This document shows positions 1-10,039 of a DNA stretch of 46,134 bases, piece after piece; within the stretch, counting starts at the first letter, position 1; every line of letters starts with the position of its first letter. This stretch comes from an uncultured Lachnotalea sp. (lineage in GTDB: Bacteria > Bacillota > Clostridia > Lachnospirales > Lachnospiraceae). Both the position numbers and the translations under genes were made by a program. A model generated the notes under the pieces. It ran no database searches. It was not told the origin of the DNA and saw nothing but the letters and a program-made list of their open reading frames with translations. The DNA lies in the NCBI GenBank assembly GCA_947066815.1, contig CAMSZT010000027.1, positions 1 to 46,134 of the forward strand. Direction: 5' to 3'.

Positions 1-3000
1 GCAGGGTATATATACACCGTTTAGAACGTGGGTGACGATGTCTACTTTTTTGATAATTGTTTCATTTGCACCCACCTGTAATCGGTAATACTTTTTATTT
101 AAAGTGTCATCATAATGGATGATCTTAATAGCAGGAACATATCCTTTAGAATAATCTTGTAAATAAAATTGTATTTGAGAATCTACTTTAAAAACATTTG
201 CAGTCACATCACCGATGAAAGAACCTTTCGCCCCATTCAGGTTGATCCCGCTGATGGTTCCAGTAGCGGTGATATTTTTGGAGAAGAGATTGGCGACGTT
301 GATTTTGTCAGCCGTAATGGTGCCCGTTGCGATTTTGTCAGCCGTGATCGCTCCCGCTGCGATTTTAGCGGAAGTGACGGAATTTACGGCAAGCTTGTCA
401 GCAGTAACATTGCCTGCTGCGATTTTAGCGGCAGTAACCGAGTTTGCGGCGAGCTTGTCGGCGGTGATGCTGCCTGCGGCAAGCTTAGCGGTGGTAATTG
501 AGTTTGCTGCAAGTTCGTTTGCCGTGATCGCTCCGGCGGCAATCTTATCCGCCGTGATGGTATTCGTGGCGATCCATCCGCCCAGGATGAGAGTAGAGTC
601 GCCGACATTGCCGTCTGTCCACTTGAGGACCATGCTTCTCAGAGCCTCCATATTTTTGCTGTTGGTGCTTGTCCACTTGAAGGCGGCGTTTCCGTCTTTG
701 ATCTGCTGCTGCACGGAGGCGTCAAACGCCTGGAAGGTGACCAGGCCCTTCAAGTTGATGTGGTCGGCGGTCAGCTCCGCCAGGCGGTCCGTGATCGTGA
801 AGTCGGAGGCGGAGGTGCCGGAGTCCACCAGCCAGGAAAAGCGGTCGGCGTTCTGCACGGCCATGGAGCGGACGGCGTCCAGGGATTCGCCGGCGGCGAG
901 GAATCGGGATTCGACTGTGGTCTTGAATCCGTCCGCGTTCTGCTCCAGCAGGGACAGCTTTGCGGCGAGGGTCCCGACCTCCTCCCCGAAGGAGCTTTCC
1001 ATCTGGGAGACCCTGGAGGTGATGCCGGAGAGGGACACCGTGTGCTCCGAGAGCCGGTCCCGGAGGGTTTCCACCGTGTCCTCCCCGTAGACCGCATCGA
1101 CGGCGGATTTGAAGTCGGAGAGGGAAACCTTCTGGGAGATCAGCCCGGCGTTTTCGTCCACCTTGAGAGCGATGGCCGAGACGGAGGAAACTGTGTCGTC
1201 CAGGGTTTTCCGGACGCCGGAATAGGAGACCTCGAAGCGGTCGTCTCCGTAATACAGCCTGGATACGTCGAAGATCTTGCTCCCGTCGGCGTCGGTCCAC
1301 TCCCGGATGTTGGACTTGTCCAGCTTGTCCTCCGTGACGGCCTTATCCGCCAGCATGTCCGTCTTGATGAGCCCGTCCCCGATGGCGGACTCCCGGATCC
1401 CGTCGGCGTCCATGAGGATCCCGGAGCCGGTCCTGTCATAGATGACGAAGCGGAAGGCGCCCTGGCCGTCCTGCCCGATCTGGATGCGCACGTTTCCGTC
1501 GGAGTCATAGAACTGCTGGGTTCCGTCCCTGAAGGAGATCACCGGCTTTTCGTCCCTGGAGATCAGGATGATCTCCTCGCTGACGGCCGTCTGGGCGAGG
1601 AGGTCGCCCACGGAGATCTTTGCGGCGATCAGGTCTCGGATGACCGCCTCGTCGATGACCGTGTTGGCGGCGGTGAGGCGGACGGCCTGGAGCTCGCCGA
1701 TCCCGGCGTTTCCGGCAAGGAGGGAGCGGATGTCGGCCGTGTCGCTCGCAAGTTTCTTTAGGGAAGCGTGTTCGCTGACGAGCCGTTCGATCTCCCCGTA
1801 GCCGCTCTGCAGGATGCCCGCGGTCAGCCGGCCGATGGAGGCCTCGTCCGCCTCCAGTGTTTTCGTGATCAGGAAATTTCCGTCCAGGGTGTTGAACCTG
1901 CCGCCGATCAGATCCGTCAGGCAGGCGATGTCCTGGGAGGAGAGGGACAGGCCCCCCTTCTCCTGGAGGGACAGGTTGAAAAGCTGGGAGCGGAGCTCCT
2001 CTTTGGTGACGTATTCCCCGGAATCCCCGCTCCCGGAACCGCCCGGGGAGGAACTGCGTCTGCCGGAGGAGCCGCCCGTGCGGCCGGAGTCATTGTCCAA
2101 CAGGTAGGCCAGGTCGGACACGCCGTTCCGGCTCCTGATCCCGTTGCTGTACTCCACGGAAAGGCTGGAGATATTGTCAAAATCCAGGGTGACGGAGAGG
2201 AGGCGGAGGGGAATGTCCGCAAATTCCCGGAAGAGGACCGTGATCTTGTGGCCCAGGCTCATTTTTTCCAGCACCGGCTCGTAGGCCTTTAACTGGGCCA
2301 GGTTGGAGAGGGTGGTGGAAATGGAATACTGGGGCCTCGCCATCTCCGAGAGCCGATCGAGGGCATACTCCTTCAGCTCCCACTTCTTCTGCACAGTCTG
2401 CTCGTAGGTGAAGAGGGCCGTGGTCAGGAAGGTGTCGTTGCTGTAGGTCCCTTCCCGGAGGTAATGGGAGAGGAGCTTCCTCTGGTCCTCGTCAAAATTT
2501 TGCTCCCAGGAGACGAAAGCGGCGATCTCCTCCAGCTTCTGCTTTTCGGCTTCGGCGGTGTCCAGGAATGCCTGACGTCGGGCCTCCTTCGCGTTCTTTT
2601 CCGCCTGCAGGCCATCCCGCTTTTCCAGGAGCTTTCGGTATTCCGGGTAACGGCTGTGTTTCGGGTCGTCGAAGCCCATCTCCTGGTAATTGGAGATCGT
2701 GGCAGCCACATTTGTGAGCTTTGTCTCCAGGGCGGCGATGCCGTAGTCGGCGGGCCGTTCACTGGAGGTGTCCTCCGGAAGCAGGTTCCGGAGGGCGGCC
2801 GCATGGTCCGTGGCGTCGGTGTAGGCGAGGATCGCCTGCCGGTATTCCACCGTGCGCTCATTCTTACGGGCCAGCCACGCCTCCCAGGCTTGCCGCAGGC
2901 TCTTTGGCATCTTGTCATAATAGTAGGAGAGGTCGTAGAGTTCGTCGAAGCCGCAGTTGACCTCCCGGATGGAAAGGCCGTCGGCCCCCTCCACGAAGAG

Positions 3001-3726
3001 GGCCGTTACCATGGAGCTCTCGTCCACGGAGGAGCAGTCCAGCTCTTCCACCAGGGAGTCGTGGGAGAGGTAGACGTCGCAGGTCTCGCCGAAATGCTCC
3101 CAGGGCCAGGCGCTCACGGTGTGGTCCCTGATGTCAAAGAGGAAGAGGCAGGAGACGGCTCTGGCAAGGTCCTCGGTGAGGAAGCTGTAGACGTCCTGCT
3201 CGTCCACGGAGAATGCGCCGATGGCCTTCCGGTTTGCCAGAAGCGGATGGATATAGCCGACGGTCCAGTCCGGGAATTTTTCCAGGACCAGGTGGAGAGC
3301 GCTCAGGGAGGGATGCTCTGCGTCGCAGAAGGTCACGAAGCCGTCCTTCGCCGAGCCGATGCTTCCGGAATCATTGGTGTTCAGGTAAAAATGCCGGAGC
3401 ATGCGCCCGGCAAGCTCGTACTCCTCCGAGTACATGGTGCAGCGTTTGGTCTCGGTCCTTCCGTCGGAAGACACATCAGGCTCCTCCAGGATGAACCAGC
3501 CAATGTCCTCGACGAGGATTTTCTGAAGCTTCGTGAGCCCGTCGTACATGGCCGCATTCTCCGCCGTCCGCTCCAGGGAGAAGGTGATCTCGCTGTAGGG
3601 GGTCAGCCGGAAGGTGCCGTGTTTTTCGGCCGGGTCCGGGAGGACGCCGAGAAGCGTCCTGTCCGGGTCGGCCAGATAAAATTTTTTGAGGTGCAGGTCT
3701 TTTAACTGCTGCATGTTGATGAGCAT
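1..3726 (-). CDS. Phage tail-tip / tail fibre protein, 3' end outside window
   Basis: Open without a stop from the ATG at 3726 to the window edge (1242 codons), so the C-terminus is missing. The start overlaps the stop region of the distal tail gene by position (TGA then one base then ATG), as expected for coupled late genes. The first ~450 residues resemble the prophage tail-endopeptidase/tail-associated family that follows the distal tail protein in siphophages. A coiled segment and a Ser/Gly-rich linker follow (around residues 535-550). Near the left edge (about positions 255-560) the protein has a run of degenerate short repeats built on ITADKIAAG / SVTAAKL, typical of trimeric tail fibre shafts. 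It would form the tail tip and receptor-contacting fibre. The role rests on gene order and repeat type; I see no specific catalytic motif. Confidence 0.75.
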   Translation of the reverse strand, partial: MLINMQQLKDLHLKKFYLADPDRTLLGVLPDPAEKHGTFRLTPYSEITFSLERTAENAAMYDGLTKLQKILVEDIGWFILEEPDVSSDGRTETKRCTMYSEEYELAGRMLRHFYLNTNDSGSIGSAKDGFVTFCDAEHPSLSALHLVLEKFPDWTVGYIHPLLANRKAIGAFSVDEQDVYSFLTEDLARAVSCLFLFDIRDHTVSAWPWEHFGETCDVYLSHDSLVEELDCSSVDESSMVTALFVEGADGLSIREVNCGFDELYDLSYYYDKMPKSLRQAWEAWLARKNERTVEYRQAILAYTDATDHAAALRNLLPEDTSSERPADYGIAALETKLTNVAATISNYQEMGFDDPKHSRYPEYRKLLEKRDGLQAEKNAKEARRQAFLDTAEAEKQKLEEIAAFVSWEQNFDEDQRKLLSHYLREGTYSNDTFLTTALFTYEQTVQKKWELKEYALDRLSEMARPQYSISTTLSNLAQLKAYEPVLEKMSLGHKITVLFREFADIPLRLLSVTLDFDNISSLSVEYSNGIRSRNGVSDLAYLLDNDSGRTGGSSGRRSSSPGGSGSGDSGEYVTKEELRSQLFNLSLQEKGGLSLSSQDIACLTDLIGGRFNTLDGNFLITKTLEADEASIGRLTAGILQSGYGEIERLVSEHASLKKLASDTADIRSLLAGNAGIGELQAVRLTAANTVIDEAVIRDLIAAKISVGDLLAQTAVSEEIILISRDEKPVISFRDGTQQFYDSDGNVRIQIGQDGQGAFRFVIYDRTGSGILMDADGIRESAIGDGLIKTDMLADKAVTEDKLDKSNIREWTDADGSKIFDVSRLYYGDDRFEVSYSGVRKTLDDTVSSVSAIALKVDENAGLISQKVSLSDFKSAVDAVYGEDTVETLRDRLSEHTVSLSGITSRVSQMESSFGEEVGTLAAKLSLLEQNADGFKTTVESRFLAAGESLDAVRSMAVQNADRFSWLVDSGTSASDFTITDRLAELTADHINLKGLVTFQAFDASVQQQIKDGNAAFKWTSTNSKNMEALRSMVLKWTDGNVGDSTLILGGWIATNTITADKIAAGAITANELAANSITTAKLAAGSITADKLAANSVTAAKIAAGNVTADKLAVNSVTSAKIAAGAITADKIATGTITADKINVANLFSKNITATGTISGINLNGAKGSFIGDVTANVFKVDSQIQFYLQDYSKGYVPAIKIIHYDDTLNKKYYRLQVGANETIIKKVDIVTHVLNGVYIPC

Positions 3727-3727
3727 A

Positions 3728-4501
3728 TCAGTATCCCACCTTTCTCGGAAGTGCCGCGGTGATCTCCAGGGAAGGAAATCCCGTGAAGGAGATGACGTTC
3801 TCGCCGGGGGCCAGGACAGGCCAGACCCGGTTGAAGCCGGAATAATAATTCCGCCCCGGAATGTCGGAGATCACGAGATAGCGGCGGGTGTCCACCGTGC
3901 AGGTCTCCCCTGCCAGCATGTCGTCCAGGCACAGCCGTTCTCCCGTCGTCTCGTTGAAGATCGCCGCCGGCCCGGAGGCCTCGCAGGTGAAGCGGAACCG
4001 GGGCCGCACCTGGTTTAACAGGTCATCCGTCTGCACGTTCACGGTCATGGGGGAGGTCCCCGTCACCGAAAGCTCCTCCCAGGCATAGGGGGCGTCGCAG
4101 GTGACCTCGAAGGCGATGCCGATGGGGAGCCCCTGGTTCTCGTAGAGGCGGATATTGGAAAACACGCAGTTGAAATAGGTGCCCTCGCAGAACTGGTTTG
4201 ACACGTAGAGCCGTTCGTAGGAATCGGCCGTGAGCCAGCGGACCACCTCCCGGAAGGTTTCCATGGGGATGGGGGCGACCCCGTCCCGCATGAGGATCCC
4301 CTCGAAGACCAGGGGGCCCTCGTAGGAGACGCCGTAGAGCTCCGTGACCGGGCCGGATCCGGTCCTGGCCGTGTGGAGCGTCTTTTTGAGGCCGATCTCC
4401 TTTGGGGAAAGGCCTGAATCGTCAAAGGCGGCGTTCACCAGGCCGAAATCCGACATCCGTCTTCCGCGGAAGAGGAAATCGTCGCAAAATAATAAGGACA
4501 T
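3728..4501 (-). CDS. Phage distal tail protein (Dit-like)
   Basis: Encodes 257 residues starting MSLLFCDDFLFRGRRMSDFG. The length, the N-terminal pattern and the position between tape measure and tail-tip genes fit the siphovirus distal tail (Dit) family, which forms the hub linking tail tube to baseplate. The start is supported by AGGAGG a few bases upstream. The second half holds a predicted beta-sandwich region (residues ~130-257) comparable to the galectin-like C-terminal domain of this family. It sits 21 bases after the tape measure stop and is followed directly by the tail-tip gene, so the three are one transcription unit. Family assignment is from recognition, not a search. Confidence 0.75.
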   Translation of the reverse strand: MSLLFCDDFLFRGRRMSDFGLVNAAFDDSGLSPKEIGLKKTLHTARTGSGPVTELYGVSYEGPLVFEGILMRDGVAPIPMETFREVVRWLTADSYERLYVSNQFCEGTYFNCVFSNIRLYENQGLPIGIAFEVTCDAPYAWEELSVTGTSPMTVNVQTDDLLNQVRPRFRFTCEASGPAAIFNETTGERLCLDDMLAGETCTVDTRRYLVISDIPGRNYYSGFNRVWPVLAPGENVISFTGFPSLEITAALPRKVGY

Positions 4502-4522
4502 AGAAAGTCCCTCCTTTCAGTT

Positions 4523-7500
4523 TTATCGGTACAGGTTTACGGTTTTTCCAAGGAGCATGAGCTCCTTTTTCAGGTCCTGTTTGACGGCGGGGACCGCGCC
4601 GGCCACGATCTGGGACAGGCTGGGGATGGTGTCCTCGATCACGTCCCCGTTCACGGTGATGAGGCTGTCGTAGTGGAGGCTTACGGCGGGGCCGGGAGCG
4701 GGGGCTTGGACGTCTGTCGGCTTTAAGTATCGTCCCAGGAAGCGTTCCGGGGCGTTGGCGAAGCGGTAGAGCACGTCGGTGGCCCCGGCGTTAAAGACGG
4801 TTCCCGTGCCCACGAAGGGGGTGAGAAGCCCCTCTTTGGTCAGGATGGCCTCCAGCCCGGACTCGTTGGTGAGGTGCATCCCCCTCGGGACATGTCTGGA
4901 GCCGGAGGCGTACCGCCCGCCCGTCGCAAGGGCGTGCTGGATGGATTTCCAGACCTCGTCCTCCAGGAAGGAGTTTACGGAGCCGGCGGCGTTGCTGTAG
5001 TTGCTGGTGCCGAGGGACTGGCCGAAACCGGGCCGGTAGGCGGAGTTTCCGCTCACGTTTCCGATGCCGATCCCCATGGAATTTAAGATGACCAGATATT
5101 CCTTCATGGCGGAGGAGGCGCTTTGCCAGGGCAGGGCGAGGGCGTCTTTGAGCTCCATCCCGTAATTGGCCGTCATGCGGCGGATGTCGGAGAGGACTTC
5201 GCCGGAATGGGTCACCGCATCGGAGAGAAGCTCCGAGATGGCGGCATTCTGGGCGTTCAGGTCCGTCTTTAAAAGCTCCGCCTTTGCGTTCTGGGAGGTC
5301 TCAAAGGCCTCCGAATCCCGGTCCAGGTATTTGAGCTGTTCCTCGTAGGCGTGATCCTCCTGAAGCTCTTTTAACTCTGTCTTCGCATCGTCGATCTCCT
5401 TGAGGAGCTGTTCCCGCCTCGCCTGGGCGCTGCGGCCGCTCACGCCGACCAGCGACGCGTACTCCGCCTCCAGGTCGGAGACGGCGGAGGACTTTTCCGC
5501 CACCTGCTTTTTGTAGCTGTCCGCCTCCTTTTGGGTACTGAGAGCTTCTTTCCTGGCGTCGTTTAACTTCCGGTAGGCTTCCGTCTCCTTCTGGATCCCT
5601 TCGGAGATCAGGGAGACCAGCCGGTCCCGGTATTCCTTGACTTCTTTTGCGGCTCCCTGCTGCAGCTTGGCAAATTCGGATACCTGCTTGTTGTACTCCT
5701 TCTGGGAGAGGCTTCCGTTTGAGAGCTCCCGGCGCAGCTTCTTCATGGCTTCCGAATACTGGCCGGCCCTGACGGCGGCAAGCTCTGCCTGCTGGCCGTA
5801 GATGGCGGCGGCCGAGAGGCCGGAGGCGGTCATGGTCCCATCCTCCCTGAACAACATGGAATCCTCATAGAGGCCGGAGACGGCAGAGAGCTCCTCGTCC
5901 ATGCGGGAGAGCATGTCGATCCCCCGCTCGAACTTTGCCCAGTCCAGCTCCCGGCTTTCCTTCTGAAGCTTTTCAATGGCGGTGTCCGTGTCGACGATGG
6001 CGGCCTCAAGCTCATAGATGGTCGACATCCAGGTATGCCATTCTCCGGAATATTTCTGGAGCACGCCCCGGTCCATCAGGGACTGGAATTCGGCTTTCAG
6101 GCTGGAGAGCTTGTCCTCCATCTTGCCTCTTGTGGTGACCTGCCGGTCGATCAGGTACCGGTACTGGGACTGGGTCTTGTCGATCCCGCCGGCGTCGGCC
6201 AGATCCATGTAGGCCTGCATCCGTTTTCCGAGGGCGTCCTGATAATCGATCCGGTAATCGGCCCAGTCGACCACGGCGTCCAGCTTTTGCAGCTGCAGCT
6301 TTTTGATCTCGCTGTTCAGGCTCCGGACCTTGTCGTAGCAGGAGACGGCCTTTTCATACCATTTGGTGTACTCGTCGATCTGCTTTTTCAGGGTTTCGTC
6401 GCCTATGGTCTGGATGTCCATGGCGCCCCGGTGGATGCGGTCCGCATATTCCGCGGACAGGCCCACGGACCTGGCGTACTGCATGTATCCGGCGGCGGCC
6501 TCGTTCAGTGTGCGGGCGTAGTCTGTCCCCGCCTGGATCGCGTCGTTCAGCTCGCCGATGGTCTGGGCGGCGGACAGGTTGTCGGCCGTGTCTTCAATGT
6601 CCTTTTTCAGCCACCCGAAGAGGGTGTCGATGCGGTCCAGCCGGACCTCGGCCCAGTTCATGGCGTCCTTAAAATCTTCGGCGGAGGCAGCGGCCTTCGC
6701 CATGTTCCCGGCGAGGGAGCCCGAGGAGAGGGAGGCGATCTCCGTCCTGGCGGCCCTGGCTTTCTCGGTGTTGTCCCTGGCGTCGGAAATGGAGATCCGG
6801 TCCGGAAGCAGCGTCCCGCCGGCCAGGGCCGTGCCCCGGCTGTTCACCCATCCCCGCTCCAGCAGGGCCTCCGACTGGGCGTGGTTGAACACAATCGCCC
6901 CCGCCGGAAGGTAGACGAACTCGGCCCCGTTGTCCCCCACCGTGTGCCATCTGCCTGTCCGGGAGTCCACGACGATCTCCCGGCCGAGTTCCCCGACCAG
7001 GGTCGTCTTCCCGCTCTTCGTCCCCAGAGTGCCGAGGGCACTTGCGGAGCCGGCGGCGGCTCTGCCGACCGCCAGGCCTGCAGAGATCAGGCCGGAGGAT
7101 TGCCGGAGAAAGGTGGTGACGGGGATGGTGATCCGCTTTTGGCGCAGTTCATTTAACTGGGCCTCCAGCTGGGCTTTCTGCCTGTTCCACTCATCCGTAT
7201 CCATTCCGACTTTGGGAGAGTTGTTTTCAAAATAATCCAGCTGCTCCTCCAGGTGTGCGATTTCGTTTTCGACAGAAGTGATGTCGTCGGCCAATTCAAA
7301 GTCTTTTCCGTATTCACTGAGCTCTCCGAAGATGGCCTGGACCAGAGGGATGGAAAGCCCCATGCCTTCGGCAAAGTCCTCCAGGCTTTTTTCGCCGGCT
7401 ATGCGGTAATTTTCTCCGGTTTCGTCCAATTCCATCAGATTCAGGGACTCGGCAGTTTCCAGGAATTTATCAAAGTTCAAGCCAGTCTGATTCCCATTCT

Positions 7501-9676
7501 CGTCAAAGGTGAGATAGCTCTGGACATCCTCCATGTATTTCTGGATCGCCTCCTCCCCTTGTTCGGAAACTTCTTCCGGCACGAGGAATTCAACGGCAGC
7601 CTGATATTTTGCGGTGCCTGTTTTTTGGAATTCATCCGAATCCTCGTCGAAGACGTTCAGGATGTTGTCCATCGCCTTGAGGGCGTCGTCAAACATGTCC
7701 CCGGATTCCGGGGCATTCTGGGCGTCCTTCCAGGCCTGATAGCTGCCGACGGACTCCATCAGGGCGATGTTCATCAGATCCAGCTTGTCACAGGTGAGGA
7801 CGATGGCGTCGTTTTCCTGTTCCAGAGCGGCGATCTGAGCTTCAATGCCGGAAGACGCTTCTGTAGAATTTCCTTTCAGATGCTGCAATTGTTCCGAGAG
7901 ACGGTCGATCTCGGCGCAGTTTTTGTTATAGTCAGCCATGTTTAAGGCTCTGGCCTGGTCATTTGCCGCAACGGCCTCCTTTACATGCTCTCTGGTCAAC
8001 TCCCGCAGCGTTTCCGCATTCAGCTGCATGCGTCCCCCGACAAATTCCAGGGCGTTTTCGTAATCGCCGCACTGACTGATCAGCGACTCGTAGGTATCCA
8101 CGGACAGAGACTGGCCGGAAGCCTGACTCGCGATCAGGGAATTGACCGTCTGGATCTCGTCAGAGAGCGTGTGATAGGTCTCGCCTAACGAATCAATACT
8201 GAGCGCCTCCTTATCCATTTCCGTCTGGATCGCTTCTTTAAATCCGCTTAGATCGATACCGGAAAAGTCGTTGTCGGATTTTGTGGTCAGGTGATAAGCG
8301 ACTTCCAGCTGCCCGCCGGTCAGCGTTCCCAGATCTTCCGTACCGATGCCGGTCTTTTTTGATATTTCCTTCAGCAGGGTATCCTGGGAATCAAGGACTT
8401 TTCCGTCTGGCGTTTCGATGGCGAATCCGAATTTTAATTTGAACTCCTGCTGCGCCTTTTCATCGCCGCCGGCAATGTCTTTGACAAACTGATTGATTTT
8501 CTCCTGATACTCTTTGGAGGTCATGTCGGAAGCATCCAGACTGAACAGACCCTGCCAGGCTTTCTTCTTGGCCGCGTCCAGGGACGGGTCGGAGAAGGTA
8601 TAGACCAGATCGTTCATGAGGCTGTCTTTCAGTTCCTCCATGCTTTTGGAGGAACCGTTTTCGTTCAGGACCATATGGGAGTAATCGATCCTGCTGAGGA
8701 TGGACCGTACCATGTCCTGCGAGTCACTTTCGAGGAGTGCGAAATCGTCGGTGGTGGTGACCCAGTCAAACATGGAGGCCGACAGGGAAGCGTACTGTTG
8801 TTTTTGCCGGAGCATCTCCACATAGACATGGTCGTTGGCTTCGCTGAGGCTGGATTGAGTTGCGTCTGATAATTCAGAAAATTGCGTTTTCAATTCCGCT
8901 TTGACTGCACTCACTCGTTCCGGATTCAGATTAAAGGCGGAGAAAGTATAGGAATCTCCAAAGGTGTTTCGGTAGCTTTCGAAATGTTCTCCATAAGTAA
9001 GTCCGGCATTTTTAAAGGCCTGTTCAAGACTGTTCATGTAATCGTCGGCATATTCAGAATCCCTGCTTATACTGAAAGAAGCGGTGTTTCCGGAAAACAG
9101 GGCATCGATACCGGAAGGATCGATCAGCGTTTTAAGATCATTCAGGTCACTGAGGTCTTTTTTATATTTGTCCAGATCCTTTTGGGACTGCTTTGTGGAA
9201 GTCATGACCCCTTTGTAGAGGTCATCCAGCGAGCCTTCGATCTCCAGATTGGTCAGCTTTCTCTGCTGTTCCGCCAGCTGCGCCACTTTCATAGAGGCGC
9301 TTTCCGCGTTGTTTCCCAAATTCAGGATCGCATTTCCGGAGGAGTCGTATCCGGACACCAGCTCCGGGCACAGCTCCGCCAACTGCCTGCTGACCTGCAG
9401 GAATTCCTCATACTCTTCCGTGCCGGGCCGAGCTTCTCCGCTTTTCGCCATGATGTCGGAAAGCCGGTCGTACTGAGCGGCCAGCTCACCGGCATTTCCG
9501 GTCTGGTTTCGGTAGGCGTCGCCCAGAGACTGGATGTTCTGCCGGGCCTGCTGTCCTTTTTCAATGGCCCGCTCCTCCGCGTGGATCAGGTCGTCAAAGA
9601 ACGAGACGACGCCGGAGACCGCCATGGAGAGCAGGATGTTGGCGCCGAAGTTCGCGGCAGAAGAGAGCACCTGCAT
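4523..9676 (-). CDS. Phage tail tape measure protein, 5'-truncated
   Basis: The ATG-initiated part is 1717 residues. It is long, mostly helical and coiled, with two copies of a motif seen in clostridial tape measure proteins: LVGELGREIVV followed by TVGDNGAEFVYLPAGAIVFN (about residues 890-945), and GLEAILTKEGLLTPFVG followed by TVFNAG near the C-terminus. A hydrophobic stretch lies at residues ~12-25. The protein would set tail length and help DNA or effector passage. The listed ATG has no ribosome binding site, and the same frame stays open and protein-like for another 101 codons upstream without any start codon, so the true N-terminus has been lost. Composition also changes near position 7,100: the upstream half is clearly less GC-rich than the downstream half. 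Confidence 0.8.
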   Translation of the reverse strand: MQVLSSAANFGANILLSMAVSGVVSFFDDLIHAEERAIEKGQQARQNIQSLGDAYRNQTGNAGELAAQYDRLSDIMAKSGEARPGTEEYEEFLQVSRQLAELCPELVSGYDSSGNAILNLGNNAESASMKVAQLAEQQRKLTNLEIEGSLDDLYKGVMTSTKQSQKDLDKYKKDLSDLNDLKTLIDPSGIDALFSGNTASFSISRDSEYADDYMNSLEQAFKNAGLTYGEHFESYRNTFGDSYTFSAFNLNPERVSAVKAELKTQFSELSDATQSSLSEANDHVYVEMLRQKQQYASLSASMFDWVTTTDDFALLESDSQDMVRSILSRIDYSHMVLNENGSSKSMEELKDSLMNDLVYTFSDPSLDAAKKKAWQGLFSLDASDMTSKEYQEKINQFVKDIAGGDEKAQQEFKLKFGFAIETPDGKVLDSQDTLLKEISKKTGIGTEDLGTLTGGQLEVAYHLTTKSDNDFSGIDLSGFKEAIQTEMDKEALSIDSLGETYHTLSDEIQTVNSLIASQASGQSLSVDTYESLISQCGDYENALEFVGGRMQLNAETLRELTREHVKEAVAANDQARALNMADYNKNCAEIDRLSEQLQHLKGNSTEASSGIEAQIAALEQENDAIVLTCDKLDLMNIALMESVGSYQAWKDAQNAPESGDMFDDALKAMDNILNVFDEDSDEFQKTGTAKYQAAVEFLVPEEVSEQGEEAIQKYMEDVQSYLTFDENGNQTGLNFDKFLETAESLNLMELDETGENYRIAGEKSLEDFAEGMGLSIPLVQAIFGELSEYGKDFELADDITSVENEIAHLEEQLDYFENNSPKVGMDTDEWNRQKAQLEAQLNELRQKRITIPVTTFLRQSSGLISAGLAVGRAAAGSASALGTLGTKSGKTTLVGELGREIVVDSRTGRWHTVGDNGAEFVYLPAGAIVFNHAQSEALLERGWVNSRGTALAGGTLLPDRISISDARDNTEKARAARTEIASLSSGSLAGNMAKAAASAEDFKDAMNWAEVRLDRIDTLFGWLKKDIEDTADNLSAAQTIGELNDAIQAGTDYARTLNEAAAGYMQYARSVGLSAEYADRIHRGAMDIQTIGDETLKKQIDEYTKWYEKAVSCYDKVRSLNSEIKKLQLQKLDAVVDWADYRIDYQDALGKRMQAYMDLADAGGIDKTQSQYRYLIDRQVTTRGKMEDKLSSLKAEFQSLMDRGVLQKYSGEWHTWMSTIYELEAAIVDTDTAIEKLQKESRELDWAKFERGIDMLSRMDEELSAVSGLYEDSMLFREDGTMTASGLSAAAIYGQQAELAAVRAGQYSEAMKKLRRELSNGSLSQKEYNKQVSEFAKLQQGAAKEVKEYRDRLVSLISEGIQKETEAYRKLNDARKEALSTQKEADSYKKQVAEKSSAVSDLEAEYASLVGVSGRSAQARREQLLKEIDDAKTELKELQEDHAYEEQLKYLDRDSEAFETSQNAKAELLKTDLNAQNAAISELLSDAVTHSGEVLSDIRRMTANYGMELKDALALPWQSASSAMKEYLVILNSMGIGIGNVSGNSAYRPGFGQSLGTSNYSNAAGSVNSFLEDEVWKSIQHALATGGRYASGSRHVPRGMHLTNESGLEAILTKEGLLTPFVGTGTVFNAGATDVLYRFANAPERFLGRYLKPTDVQAPAPGPAVSLHYDSLITVNGDVIEDTIPSLSQIVAGAVPAVKQDLKKELMLLGKTVNLYR

Positions 9677-9979
9677 GCCGGCGGCGGCCAGATTGGCCGA
9701 CCTCGCCGATCTCGCCAGATGCTCATTCAGATTTTCGATGTTGAGGTTCTCCCGGTCCGTGTTCCGGGCGAACCTCAGGACTTCGGCGTTGAGGTTTTGG
9801 TAATTTTGGGCAGCTGCGTCAACTTCTATCCCCCGTTCTCTGATTTCGTCTAGAAAATTTGAGATAGAAGCTTGGTCTGCCTCGGAAAACTGGTTAAAAG
9901 ATGCCGGAACGGCGGTCTGTTTCTGGAAGTTCAGCGTGGGCCTTCCGGTGGAGCTGTTGTATTTAAAAACCTGGGCTAT
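9677..9979 (-). pseudogene. Start-less 5' remnant of the tape measure gene
   Basis: This is the in-frame continuation upstream of the ATG at 9676. It reads as helical tape-measure-like sequence (for example FNQFSEADQASISNFLDEIR) and ends at a TAA at 9980-9982. There is no ATG, GTG or TTG in the 101 codons. Immediately upstream begins the AT-rich promoter of the oppositely oriented zinc-ribbon gene. The break therefore marks the edge of an insertion or deletion that removed the real start of the gene. Confidence 0.7.
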
Positions 9980-10007
9980 TTACAAAAATACGCTGTGGAC
10001 GTATAAT
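9979..10007 (+). promoter_or_regulatory. Sigma-A-type promoter of the zinc-ribbon gene
   Basis: TTTACA at 9979-9984 and TATAAT at 10002-10007 are separated by 17 bases, 33 bases upstream of the zinc-ribbon start. It points against the surrounding tail operon and overlaps the broken 5' end of the tape measure gene. Confidence 0.7.
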
Positions 10008-10039
10008 GATAAATAATATATAGAACAGGAGGAGGTTTT

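Noticed and set aside
215-1090. Long plus-strand open frames opposite the tail fibre gene, including Ala/Val-rich repeat proteins
   Set aside because: They are antisense to the fibre repeats, lack ribosome sites, and arise from GC-rich codon structure of the real minus-strand gene.
760-1761. 333-codon plus-strand frame
   Set aside because: Gly/Asp/Val-rich shadow of the minus-strand tail gene with no start signal.
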